A stretch of DNA of 64,000 nucleotides, taken from positions 263,060 through 327,059 of the forward strand of contig JAEXAW010000006.1 of assembly GCA_023458055.1 (NCBI GenBank), in the 5' to 3' direction. Positions within the stretch are counted from its first letter, which is position 1; every line of letters begins with the position of its first letter. This document shows positions 42,586-50,398 of this stretch, in pieces. The stretch comes from Pseudomonadota bacterium. GTDB lineage: Bacteria > Pseudomonadota > Alphaproteobacteria > Sphingomonadales > Sphingomonadaceae. The notes under the pieces are model-generated. The model had not been told where the DNA came from. It did not search any database and worked only from the letters and a program-made list of their open reading frames with translations. Made by a program: the position numbers and the translations under genes.

Positions 42586-42903
42586 TCAACCCGGCAGGAA
42601 GAAACGTAGAAGAGCGGTGGTTGCAACGGCACCCAGGAAAACCACAACGAAGGACTGGCGGAGTAAAAGGAGGCCGACCGCAACGGTAAAGCCCGCGAGC
42701 GCGCGCCAATCCGCTGCCCATTGCCCGCCGCCATCGAAGAGACCTACAATTACCAGTGCCGACAACATCGCCAGCGGCAGATAACGGGCAATAGCCCGCA
42801 CCCGCTCATTATCGAGTACTGCTTGGGGCAGGGATAGACCGGCGAATTTGAGCGCCAAAGAACCGAAACTTGATATGATCAGAGCAATCCAAAGCGATGT
42901 CAT
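42586..42903 (-). CDS. AzlD domain-containing branched-chain amino acid transport subunit
   Basis: A 105-residue membrane protein with about four hydrophobic segments, of the AzlD type. AzlD and AzlC together export branched-chain amino acids and analogues. The start overlaps the stop of the AzlC gene by ATGA (42900-42903). Confidence 0.87.
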   Translation of the reverse strand: MTSLWIALIISSFGSLALKFAGLSLPQAVLDNERVRAIARYLPLAMLSALVIVGLFDGGGQWAADWRALAGFTVAVGLLLLRQSFVVVFLGAVATTALLRFFLPG

Positions 42904-43616
42904 GTCCGAATATCTCCGGCAGCCTCTTCGGCACTCCCGCTCATCGGGGGTTCCATCATCCCCATAACGAGCGCGACGATGGCTGCCGCAATCACTGGTA
43001 CGCCTGCAGAGGTTATCGGAATTAACAAAAATGCGACCAGTCCACCGCCAGCCGCCACCAGTTTAGCGCGCGTGGTGGTCAGGGCTGGCCAGAGCAGGGC
43101 GATGAAGGCAGCAGGAGCGGCTACGTCAAGGCCGAAGCTTTTGGGGTCGATCGCTGCGCCGACCAGCGCCCCTACGAACGTGCCCAACTGCCATAATATA
43201 AACAAGATAATGCCCGTTGCGAAAAAGGCATAACGCTGGGCCGCGGGGCTCTTTTGACCAACCGCCATGGCTGTCGTTTCGTCAATCACCAGATGGGCAA
43301 CCAGCGGTTTGGTCCAGCCGCGCGGGTGCACGATTTCGGAGATCGTGACCCCGTAAAAGGCATTACGCACCGCCAGCAACAGCGAGGCGGGGATCGCAAA
43401 CCAGGGGTTGCCCGCCGCAACAATACCGACAAATGCGAATTGCGACCCGCCGCTGAACATGACGAGGCTGAGTATCATCGTTTGCCATAAATTTAGACCC
43501 GCAGTGGTCGAAACGGCTCCGAAGGAAATTCCGAACGCACCAGCATAAAGCCCAATACCGACCGCGGCGCGCAAAATCTGGTTGCGTTCAATCGGGTCAA
43601 TCGACGGCACAGTCAT
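42900..43616 (-). CDS. AzlC family branched-chain amino acid permease
   Basis: A 238-residue protein with about eight hydrophobic segments and the AzlC signatures GISFGAVSTTAGLNLWQTM, MFSGGSQFAFVGI and NAFYGVTISEI. Pairs with AzlD. The ATG at 43616 is separated from the radC stop by a five-codon open frame created by an 18-bp tandem duplication (see the findings), so translation may be coupled to radC. Confidence 0.9.
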   Translation of the reverse strand: MTVPSIDPIERNQILRAAVGIGLYAGAFGISFGAVSTTAGLNLWQTMILSLVMFSGGSQFAFVGIVAAGNPWFAIPASLLLAVRNAFYGVTISEIVHPRGWTKPLVAHLVIDETTAMAVGQKSPAAQRYAFFATGIILFILWQLGTFVGALVGAAIDPKSFGLDVAAPAAFIALLWPALTTTRAKLVAAGGGLVAFLLIPITSAGVPVIAAAIVALVMGMMEPPMSGSAEEAAGDIRT

Positions 43617-43634
43617 TTACAATAGCCCCGTCAT
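43617..43634 (-). other. Five-codon frame between radC and azlC from an 18-bp duplication
   Basis: On the minus strand ATG ACG GGG CTA TTG TAA starts directly at the radC stop (TAA at 43637-43635) and ends directly before the azlC ATG (43616). The TTGTAAATGAC junction is present twice with an 18-base period. Confidence 0.75.
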
Positions 43635-44363
43635 TTACAACAATCCCAACGCCCGCATCGAACTATGTCCTTTGGTGCCGATGATCACATGGTCGTGCAC
43701 CGCAATGCCCAGTTTCTTGCCTGCATCCACCAGATCGCGCGTCACCGCGATATCCGCGCGCGACGGCTGGGTGTCGCCGCTGGGGTGATTGTGGACGAGG
43801 ATCAGGGCCGATGAACCCAGTTCCAGCGCCCGGCGGATCACCTCGCGGATATAGATGGCCGACTGGTCGATCGAGCCTTCGCTCACCAGCTCATCGCGAA
43901 TCAGCATATTCTTGGCATTGAGATGCAGCACCCGCACCCGTTCGACGCTGATATGCGCAAGATCGGCGCGCAGATAATCGAGGAGGGCTTGCCAACTCGC
44001 AAGGATCGGGCGTTCGCTGACCTCGGCTTTGAGGAGGCGCAACGAGGCCGCCTGTACGATCTTGAGCGCGGCCACTGCGGTATCGCCCATGCCGGGCACG
44101 CGGCGCAGCGATTCCGCATCGGCACTGATGAGTGCAGGCAGTCCGCCAAATTCGCTAAGCAATTGCTTGGCAAGCGGCTTGGTGTCGCGGCGCGGGATAA
44201 CCAGCGCCAACAGATATTCGACCAGTTCATGGTCGAGCAGCGCCTCACCGCCGCCATCCAGCAGGCGCTGGCGCAAACGCGCGCGATGGCCGGTGCCATA
44301 GCCCTCCCGAGCTTCCCCCGTCGCCTCCTTCGGCAACGCCTCGTGCGGAAACATCTGTTGCAT
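43635..44363 (-). CDS. radC: RadC family JAB-domain protein
   Basis: A 242-residue protein. An N-terminal helix-hairpin-helix-like region (about 15-100) is followed by the JAB/MPN domain with its metal motif HNHPSGDTQPSRADIAVT. The name reflects a historic DNA-repair assignment that is no longer well supported. Length and motifs are complete. It is divergent from atpI, with a 236-bp spacer. Confidence 0.92.
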   Translation of the reverse strand: MQQMFPHEALPKEATGEAREGYGTGHRARLRQRLLDGGGEALLDHELVEYLLALVIPRRDTKPLAKQLLSEFGGLPALISADAESLRRVPGMGDTAVAALKIVQAASLRLLKAEVSERPILASWQALLDYLRADLAHISVERVRVLHLNAKNMLIRDELVSEGSIDQSAIYIREVIRRALELGSSALILVHNHPSGDTQPSRADIAVTRDLVDAGKKLGIAVHDHVIIGTKGHSSMRALGLL

Positions 44364-44549
44364 GGCAATGGACCCTATATGTTCTCATCATATTTGTCTT
44401 GCAAAATGTTGCATCGATGCAGCGCATAAAGCGCAACATATCGCATCGCAGCAAAGTTGCACGGGCGGCGGTTGACTTATAGTCTCTCCCTACCTAAACG
44501 GGCCGCGCCTTGACGGCTCCGGCACGTGCGGCGACATTTCCCGACTATT

Positions 44550-44578
44550 CCGAAATAGCAGAATTCTGCGCATTTCGG
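44550..44578. promoter_or_regulatory. Near-perfect 29-bp inverted repeat upstream of atpI
   Basis: Arms CCGAAAT (44550-44556) and ATTTCGG (44572-44578) flank the palindrome CAGAATTCTG, off-centre by one base. It ends 21 bp before the atpI start. It may be an operator or a hairpin in the leader. Confidence 0.4.
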
Positions 44579-44599
44579 TCTATAAGATGGAGGGTGGCG

Positions 44600-44914
44600 A
44601 TGGCAGGTGAAGGAGACGGGTTCGAACCCTTACGCGAAGATTCGCGCCTCTCGACGCTTGAAGAGCGGTTGCAGAAGGCCGAAGCCGACGAAGTGGAACG
44701 GACAGGACGCAGCGCGCCGCCGGAATCTGATGCTGGGTATCAGATGGGCAGCAAAGTGCTGTCGGGCCTTTTGGGAGGCATAGTGGGCGGGCTGTTCATT
44801 GGCTGGGTTGTTGACCAGTTTTTTGCAACGTCGCCTTGGGGGTTATTAGGCTTTCTATTCCTCGGAATTGGGGTCGCCTTCGCAAATATTATCAAGCTGT
44901 CGTCGCGGCGCTGA
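44600..44914 (+). CDS. atpI: F0F1 ATP synthase assembly protein I
   Basis: A 104-residue protein. A charged N-terminal region (about 1-50) is followed by two hydrophobic segments (SGLLGGIVGGLFIGWVVD and WGLLGFLFLGIGVAFANI) and a short basic end. This is the AtpI layout that opens alphaproteobacterial Fo operons and helps c-ring assembly or Mg2+ handling. The ATG at 44600 follows GGAGGG at 44589-44594; the frame is open to 44510 but with no conserved sequence. Confidence 0.9.
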   Translation: MAGEGDGFEPLREDSRLSTLEERLQKAEADEVERTGRSAPPESDAGYQMGSKVLSGLLGGIVGGLFIGWVVDQFFATSPWGLLGFLFLGIGVAFANIIKLSSRR

Positions 44915-44998
44915 CCTGTAGCGCCCGAGATGACCGGCAAAATCCAGGTGTCGATGTTGTCCTGACGGATACCGGCACGAATGAAGGGTGAAGACAAA

Positions 44999-45781
44999 GT
45001 GGCTGCGGAATCTGGCAAGATTGACCCGATGCACCAATTTCAGGTGCAGGAGATTTTCCCGGGATTCGATCTGTTTGGTCATCACATCAATTTCACCAAT
45101 AGCGCCTTGTGGATGGTGATTACGGCTGCGGCAGTCGCGCTGTTCACCTATGGCGGGATGAAGCGTGAGCTGATCCCGGGCCGTTGGCAGGTCGCCGTGG
45201 AAAGCGTGACCGGATTTATCGACAATCTTCTGGTGTCGAATGTCGGCCTCGAAGGGCGCAAATATGTGCCTTATATTTTCTCGATCTTCATGTTCATCCT
45301 GTTCGCCAACCTGCTCGGCATGTTGCCGATCGGGGTTGTGGGTGGTCATGCCTTCACCGTGACCAGCCACCCCACCGTCACGGGCGTATTGGCCGTCATG
45401 ACCTTTGCGATCGTCTTGGTCGTGGGTTTCTGGAAGCACGGGCTACACTTCTTCTCGCTGTTCGTACCGCATGGCACGCCGCTGCCGATGATCCCGCTGA
45501 TCTTCATCGTTGAGCTGTTCTCGTTCCTCGTGCGCCCGTTCAGCCTTGCTCTGCGCTTGTTCGTGGCAATGACGGCGGGCCATATCCTGCTCAAAATTCT
45601 GGGCAGTTTCGTGGTGTCGGGCGTTGGCGCAGGCGTTGGCTATGGTGCGCTGGTTGGTATTCCGAGCTTCCTTTTGATGCTTGGCATTACCGCGCTCGAG
45701 CTCTTGGTAGCCGCTATTCAGGCTTATGTTTTCGCTTTGCTGGCGTCGATCTACATCAACGACGCTGTCAATCTTCACTAA
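44999..45781 (+). CDS. atpB: F0F1 ATP synthase subunit a
   Basis: Subunit a forms the proton half-channels. The 260-residue protein has the essential arginine in FSLALRLFVAMTAGH and the nearby HILLKILGSFVV. It has five to six hydrophobic segments. The GTG at 44999 (MAAESGKIDPMHQFQV) is preferred because AAGGGTGA precedes it, while ATG 44981 has no ribosome site. ATG 44981 would add six residues. Confidence 0.95.
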   Translation: MAAESGKIDPMHQFQVQEIFPGFDLFGHHINFTNSALWMVITAAAVALFTYGGMKRELIPGRWQVAVESVTGFIDNLLVSNVGLEGRKYVPYIFSIFMFILFANLLGMLPIGVVGGHAFTVTSHPTVTGVLAVMTFAIVLVVGFWKHGLHFFSLFVPHGTPLPMIPLIFIVELFSFLVRPFSLALRLFVAMTAGHILLKILGSFVVSGVGAGVGYGALVGIPSFLLMLGITALELLVAAIQAYVFALLASIYINDAVNLH

Positions 45782-45817
45782 TCCTTTCCATCTGTATTTT
45801 TTTAAGGAGTTTTTCAA

Positions 45818-46045
45818 ATGGACGCTGAAGCTGCAAAATATATCGGTGCTGGCCTTGCTGCAATTGGTGCCGGCCTCTCGGCGCTCGGTGTGGGCAACGT
45901 GTTTGCTGCATTCCTCGATGGCGCGCTGCGCAATCCGGCTGCGGCTGACGCTCAACAGGGCCGTCTCTTCATCGGTTTCGCCGGTGCCGAGCTTCTCGGC
46001 CTGTTGGCATTCTTGACCGCAGTTATCCTGCTGTTCGTGGTCTAA
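45818..46045 (+). CDS. atpE: F0F1 ATP synthase subunit c
   Basis: Subunit c forms the rotor ring. The 75-residue protein has two helices joined by the RNPAA loop (DGALRNPAAADAQ). The proton-carrying carboxylate lies in FAGAELLGLLAF. The glycine-rich first helix has GAGLAAIGAGLSALGVG. AAGGAG lies 10 bp upstream of the ATG. No sodium-type residue pattern is seen, so proton coupling is assumed. Confidence 0.97.
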   Translation: MDAEAAKYIGAGLAAIGAGLSALGVGNVFAAFLDGALRNPAAADAQQGRLFIGFAGAELLGLLAFLTAVILLFVV

Positions 46046-46110
46046 AACCAGCCTGATACAAAGGTTCGGGTCAGCATGGCTGGCCCGAACCAGCTTGTTC
46101 GAGAGTTGAA

Positions 46111-46602
46111 ATGCCTCAAATATCCCAAGTTTTGGAAATTTATGCATCGCAGATTTTCTGGGTGCTGTTGACCTTTGGTTTTATCTTCTTCGTCGTCGGG
46201 CGAGGGATGGTTCCGAAAATCAACGCAACGGTCGAGCACCGTGACCAGAAGATTGCGGGTGATCTTGCCGCTGCCCGTGCAGCGCAGGATGAGGCTGACG
46301 CAATCGAAGAAGATTATCGCGTCCGCCAGAATGAAGTTCGGGCGGAAGCGCAGAAGGTAACGCTCGCCGCCAAGGACAAGGGTGCCAAGGATGCCGAGGC
46401 ACGTGTCGCCAAGGCCGATAGCGCAATTGCCGATAAATTGGCGGCGGCGGAAGCGGCCATTCGCGGGGCGACCGACAAGGCGCTTGGGGAAATCGAAGGC
46501 GTGGCCACCGAAGCGGCAAGTGACCTGGTCGCCAAGCTTTCGGGCGCAAAGGTGACGGCGGCGGAAGCCGGCAAGGCAGTAAAGGCGGTGCTCCATGGCT
46601 AA
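46111..46602 (+). CDS. atpF': F0F1 ATP synthase subunit b' (second b-type peripheral stalk subunit)
   Basis: A 163-residue protein with one N-terminal hydrophobic helix (about 13-32, FWVLLTFGFIFFVVGRGMVP) and a long alanine- and charge-rich helix. This is the b' partner that forms a heterodimeric stalk with b. It precedes the b gene and overlaps it by 8 bp. Confidence 0.92.
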   Translation: MPQISQVLEIYASQIFWVLLTFGFIFFVVGRGMVPKINATVEHRDQKIAGDLAAARAAQDEADAIEEDYRVRQNEVRAEAQKVTLAAKDKGAKDAEARVAKADSAIADKLAAAEAAIRGATDKALGEIEGVATEAASDLVAKLSGAKVTAAEAGKAVKAVLHG

Positions 46603-47269
46603 TCAGGCAGCGACGGCACCGGCCGATATGACCCAGGCCAATACAACGCCGGCTCCGGCGGCAAAGCCAATCGATATGAACGATCCTGTCGCCCATGCGG
46701 CGGCAGAAACCGCACCGGTCGATCCGACCCACGGCACGGTGGCGACCACCGAAGCGCATGGCGGAGCGGCCGAACATCATGCCGACCCGACCGCATTGGG
46801 CCTGGACCCGGCGGGCTGGGTTTCGCTGGCGATGCTCGCGTTACTCGGCATTTTCTTGTGGAAAAAAGTGCCGGCGATGATCGGTGCGGGTCTCGACAAG
46901 AAAATCGCCGATATCCGTTCGCAACTCGACGAAGCCGCAAGCCTGCGCGCCGAAGCCGAAAAGCTGCGCGGTGAATATCAGGCAAAAATGAAAGCCGCCG
47001 AGGTTGAGACGGCGGCAATGCGGGCTCGTGCCGAGGAAGAAGCCGAGGCGATCCTCGCCAAGGCCAAATCCGACACGGACGACCTCATCAAGCGTCGCCA
47101 GCAAATGGCCGAAGACCGTATCGCAGCCGCGGAACGCACGGCTCTGGCTGAAGTCCGCCAAAAGGCGGCGACGGCGGCAACCGCGGCAGCGGCAACGCTC
47201 ATTGCGGAAAAGCATGACCGCAACGCCGATAAGGCACTCGTCGACGACACGATCAAGTCGCTTAGCTGA
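46595..47269 (+). CDS. atpF: F0F1 ATP synthase subunit b with N-terminal extension
   Basis: A 224-residue protein. An Ala/Pro/Thr/His-rich N-terminal extension of about 70 residues precedes the membrane helix (GWVSLAMLALLGIFLWKKV) and a long amphipathic helix. The extension is longer than usual for subunit b; its role is unknown. It ends the Fo operon and a rho-independent terminator follows. Confidence 0.9.
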   Translation: MANQAATAPADMTQANTTPAPAAKPIDMNDPVAHAAAETAPVDPTHGTVATTEAHGGAAEHHADPTALGLDPAGWVSLAMLALLGIFLWKKVPAMIGAGLDKKIADIRSQLDEAASLRAEAEKLRGEYQAKMKAAEVETAAMRARAEEEAEAILAKAKSDTDDLIKRRQQMAEDRIAAAERTALAEVRQKAATAATAAAATLIAEKHDRNADKALVDDTIKSLS

Positions 47270-47295
47270 GAGAGAAACTCAGCGACAAGAAGTTA

Positions 47296-47330
47296 AAAAG
47301 GCCGGATAATTTCCGGCCTTTTGCTTTTTT
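47296..47330 (+). terminator. Rho-independent terminator of the Fo operon
   Basis: An 11-bp stem, AAAAGGCCGGA (47296-47306) with TCCGGCCTTTT (47312-47322), followed by GCTTTTTT to 47330, 27 bp beyond the atpF stop. Confidence 0.92.
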
Positions 47331-47431
47331 AAGCTAGCGAAATATCGGAAATTTTTGGGTTTCTCTCCGCGCCATAACCTGTAGGATGGGCGCGCTCATT
47401 TACATGGGTTATGAAAAGGGAGGATCATAGA

Positions 47432-47818
47432 ATGGAATGGATGTTGATGCCGCTCAAGCGTTATGCTGATTTTAGCGGACGCTCGCAGCGTAAAGAATAT
47501 TGGATGTATCAACTACTCCTGTTCATCGTATTCGGCGTGTTGGGCATCCTCGGTGGTGTAACAGGATCGGGTGGTCAGCCGTCTTCGGTGATGTTGATGC
47601 TAATGGGTGCAGTTGGCCTGGGTATTCTGATACCCAGTTTGGCCGTTACCGTCCGCCGCTTCCATGATCAGGATAAGTCGGGCTGGTTTGTACTGCTTGG
47701 TTTGATTCCGTACATCGGCGGGCTCATTGTTCTGGTTTTCATGTTTTTGGAAGGAACGCGCGGGCCCAACCGCTTTGGTTCCGATCCGAAGCAAGCTGTA
47801 ACAGACGTTTTTAGTTAA
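47432..47818 (+). CDS. DUF805 domain-containing membrane protein
   Basis: A 128-residue protein with three to four hydrophobic segments and the DUF805 signatures PLKRYADFSGRSQRKEYWMY, LIPSLAVTVRRFHDQDKSGW and LEGTRGPNRFGSDPK. The ATG at 47432 follows GGGAGG at 47418-47423; an upstream ATG at 47411 adds seven residues and sits before that site. Function unknown. Confidence 0.88.
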   Translation: MEWMLMPLKRYADFSGRSQRKEYWMYQLLLFIVFGVLGILGGVTGSGGQPSSVMLMLMGAVGLGILIPSLAVTVRRFHDQDKSGWFVLLGLIPYIGGLIVLVFMFLEGTRGPNRFGSDPKQAVTDVFS

Positions 47819-47839
47819 GTGTTGTGATATTTCGCATCA

Positions 47840-47872
47840 GGGCCGGGATTGCTTTCCCGGCCCTTTTGTTTT
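47840..47872 (+). terminator. Rho-independent terminator after the DUF805 gene
   Basis: A 9-bp stem GGGCCGGGA (47840-47848) with TCCCGGCCC (47855-47863), followed by TTTTGTTTT, before uvrC. Confidence 0.9.
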
Positions 47873-47898
47873 GCGCGTCCGCTGCCTAGATAGAAGCC

Positions 47899-49830
47899 AT
47901 GTCCCGGCCTCCCTCCCCACCTGACGCGCCAGATCGTTTCAACGAAGATAAAGCGACTTACACGATCAAGGGCTCCGACAAGCCTGACTTGGACACCGGC
48001 GTCGCGGCGATCCGCAATGTGTTGAAGACGCTGCCCGCAAAGCCGGGCGTCTATCGCATGCACGATGCGCGCGGCGATGTGCTGTATGTGGGCAAGGCCC
48101 GCGCGCTCAAGCATCGCGTGACCAACTATACGCAAGTGGCGCGGCTTCCCAAGCGGCTTCAGCGCATGGTGGCGCAGACGCGTTCGATGACGATTGTCAC
48201 CACCAACAATGAAGCCGAAGCGCTGCTGCTCGAAGCGCAGCTGATCAAACGCTATCGCCCCGCTTACAACGTGCTGCTGCGCGACGATAAAAGCTTTCCC
48301 TATATCTTGCTGCGCGCCGATCATGCGTTCCCGCGCATCCAGAAGCATCGCGGCGCGCGCAAGGCCAAGGGCAAATATTATGGCCCGTTCGCCAGTGCGG
48401 GGTCGGTTAACCGCACTTTGAATGCGCTGCAGAAATTGTTTCTGCTGAGGAGTTGCACCGACAGCTTCTTCGCCAATCGTGACCGGCCATGCCTGCTCTA
48501 CCAGATCAAGCGGTGCTCCGCGCCGTGCGTCGGGCGGATTGACGAGGCGGGCTATGCCGAACTGGTCAAGGATGCGCAGGATTTCCTCGGCGGCAAATCG
48601 ACCGCCGTACAGACCAAATTGGGCGCGCAGATGCAGGAAGCGGCAGAGGCACTGGACTTCGAACGCGCAGCGTTATTGCGCGACCGGCTAAAGGCGCTGA
48701 CCTTCATCCAGGGCTCGCAGGCGATCAATGCCGAAGGGCTGGGGGATGCGGATATTTTCGCGCTGGCGGCCAAATCGGGCCATATCTGCATCCAGGCCTT
48801 TTTCATTCGGGGCGGGCAGAATTGGGGGCATCGCAGCTTCTTCCCGACGCATACGGCGGACATTCCGGACGATGAAGTGCTGAGCGATTTCCTGATGCAA
48901 TTTTATGAAAGCGCCCCGCCGCCGCGTACCATCCTACTCGACCGCGAGCCCGCCGACGCCTCGGTGATCGAAGAGGCGCTGTGCGTGTTATCCGGCCATA
49001 AGGTGAGCCTCTCGGTGCCGCAACGCGGGGACCGCACCAAGCTCATCGCGCAGGCGCGGCGCAATGCCGAAGAGGCGCTCGAGCGGCATCAGGCGGAATC
49101 GACCACGCACGCGAAATTGCTCCGCGAAGTTGCCGACCTGTTCGACCTCGCCGAACCGCCGCAGCGGATCGAGGTGTATGACAACAGCCATATCCAAGGC
49201 ACCAATGCGTTGGGCGCGATGGTCGTCGCTGGCCCCGAAGGCTTCCTCAAAAACCAGTATCGCAAGTTCAACATCAAACGCGCCGAAACCAAGGCGGGCG
49301 ATGATTTCGGCATGATGCGCGAGGTCTTGTCACGCCGCTTTGCGCGCGCCCAGAGCGAGGATCCGGATCGCGATGGCGGTGACTGGCCCGACCTGGTCCT
49401 GCTTGACGGGGGCAGGGGGCAGCTCAATGCTGCCATAGAAACGCTCGAAGAACTCGGCATTGAGGATGTGCCGCTGGTCGGGATCGCCAAGGGCCCGCAT
49501 CATGGCCGCGAGGGACGCGAAATATTCCATCTCCCCGATGGCCGCGAATTCCAGCTGCCGGTCAACGCGCCGGTACTATTTTACCTCCAGCGTCTGCGCG
49601 ATGAAGTCCACCGCTACGCTATCGGCGCGCACCGGCAGAAACGCGCCAAAGCGATGACCAGCAGTCCGCTTGACGAAGTGCCCGGCATCGGCCCCGCGCG
49701 CAAGAAAGCGCTGCTCATGCATTTCGGCACCGCCCGCGCCGTACGCGATGCCAGCCTCGCCGACCTCCAACGCGCACCCGGCGTATCAGCGGCGGTCGCA
49801 CAAACCGTGTATGATTTCTATCATGGTTGA
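47899..49830 (+). CDS. uvrC: Excinuclease ABC subunit C
   Basis: UvrC makes both incisions in nucleotide excision repair. The 643-residue protein has the GIY-YIG nuclease domain near residues 45-125 (PGVYRMHDARGDVLYVGKARA), a UVR motif (about 240-275), the RNase H-like C-terminal nuclease (EVYDNSHIQGTNALGAMVV and LVLLDGGRGQLNAA) and a final helix-hairpin-helix (EVPGIGPARKKALLMHFG). Length and domains are complete. No LexA box is seen upstream. Confidence 0.97.
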   Translation: MSRPPSPPDAPDRFNEDKATYTIKGSDKPDLDTGVAAIRNVLKTLPAKPGVYRMHDARGDVLYVGKARALKHRVTNYTQVARLPKRLQRMVAQTRSMTIVTTNNEAEALLLEAQLIKRYRPAYNVLLRDDKSFPYILLRADHAFPRIQKHRGARKAKGKYYGPFASAGSVNRTLNALQKLFLLRSCTDSFFANRDRPCLLYQIKRCSAPCVGRIDEAGYAELVKDAQDFLGGKSTAVQTKLGAQMQEAAEALDFERAALLRDRLKALTFIQGSQAINAEGLGDADIFALAAKSGHICIQAFFIRGGQNWGHRSFFPTHTADIPDDEVLSDFLMQFYESAPPPRTILLDREPADASVIEEALCVLSGHKVSLSVPQRGDRTKLIAQARRNAEEALERHQAESTTHAKLLREVADLFDLAEPPQRIEVYDNSHIQGTNALGAMVVAGPEGFLKNQYRKFNIKRAETKAGDDFGMMREVLSRRFARAQSEDPDRDGGDWPDLVLLDGGRGQLNAAIETLEELGIEDVPLVGIAKGPHHGREGREIFHLPDGREFQLPVNAPVLFYLQRLRDEVHRYAIGAHRQKRAKAMTSSPLDEVPGIGPARKKALLMHFGTARAVRDASLADLQRAPGVSAAVAQTVYDFYHG

Positions 49831-49834
49831 ACTA

Positions 49835-49851
49835 TATACCGTGATGGTATA
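49835..49851. promoter_or_regulatory. Palindrome upstream of brnTA, candidate operator
   Basis: TATACC-GTGAT-GGTATA, a perfect 6-5-6 palindrome, lies 10 bp before the brnT ATG and directly after the uvrC stop. BrnA-type antitoxins bind their own promoter, which fits this position. The AT-rich arm may also contribute to the -10 element. Confidence 0.55.
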
Positions 49852-49861
49852 AAAGTAACCC

Positions 49862-50128
49862 ATGTTCGAGTATGATCCGGAAAAGAGCGCCGCCAATCTG
49901 GCCAAGCACGGGATCGATTTTGAACAAGCGCAGGCTTTGTGGAGGGATGACAACCGCGTGGTTTTTCCGGCGCGAAGCGACAAAGAGCAACGCTTCATGC
50001 TGATTGCGCGGTTAGACGGTAAATATTGGGCCGCCTTTGCCACAATGCGCGACCAAATCATCCGGATCATCTCGGTCCGCCGGGCTCGCCCCAAAGAGGT
50101 TTACGAATATGAGCGAAAAGAGAATTAG
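49862..50128 (+). CDS. brnT: BrnT family type II toxin
   Basis: BrnT toxins are RelE-like ribonucleases. The 88-residue protein has the family signatures FEYDPEKSAANLAKHGIDFEQAQ and IRIISVRRARPKEVYEYE. It overlaps the antitoxin gene by 20 bp, with the toxin first, as is usual for brnTA. Confidence 0.93.
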   Translation: MFEYDPEKSAANLAKHGIDFEQAQALWRDDNRVVFPARSDKEQRFMLIARLDGKYWAAFATMRDQIIRIISVRRARPKEVYEYERKEN

Positions 50129-50354
50129 CGCCGAAGAATTGGATCGCTTGTTCGATGAAGGCAGCGATGAAATCGACCAATATATTGATTGGGATAGCGC
50201 GCGCCGCCCCAATCAGGAGGCGAAGCGGGTCAATGTCGATTTTCCGCAATGGATGGTGACCAAGCTCGACAAGGAAGCCGCTCGGCTTGGGGTGTCGCGG
50301 CAGGCGTTGATTAAAATGTGGCTCGCCGACCGGCTCGACCAGCGGGCGGCATAA
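50109..50354 (+). CDS. brnA: BrnA family antitoxin
   Basis: An 81-residue protein with an N-terminal toxin-binding region (MSEKRISAEELDRLFDEG) and a C-terminal ribbon-helix-helix (KRVNVDFPQWMVTKLDKEAA then RLGVSRQALIKMWLADRLD). It neutralises BrnT and represses the operon in known systems. The start at 50109 is the conserved one; the frame is open further upstream inside brnT. Confidence 0.92.
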   Translation: MSEKRISAEELDRLFDEGSDEIDQYIDWDSARRPNQEAKRVNVDFPQWMVTKLDKEAARLGVSRQALIKMWLADRLDQRAA

Positions 50355-50393
50355 AATAACCCCGGTCGGATTTTCGACCGGGGTTATTTTCTT
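50353..50393. terminator. Bidirectional terminator between brnA and the catalase gene
   Basis: A 16-bp perfect stem (50353-50368 with 50375-50390) starts AAAATAACCCC and ends GGGGTTATTTT around a six-base loop, so both convergent genes end on a T run. Confidence 0.9.
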
Positions 50394-50398
50394 TCATC

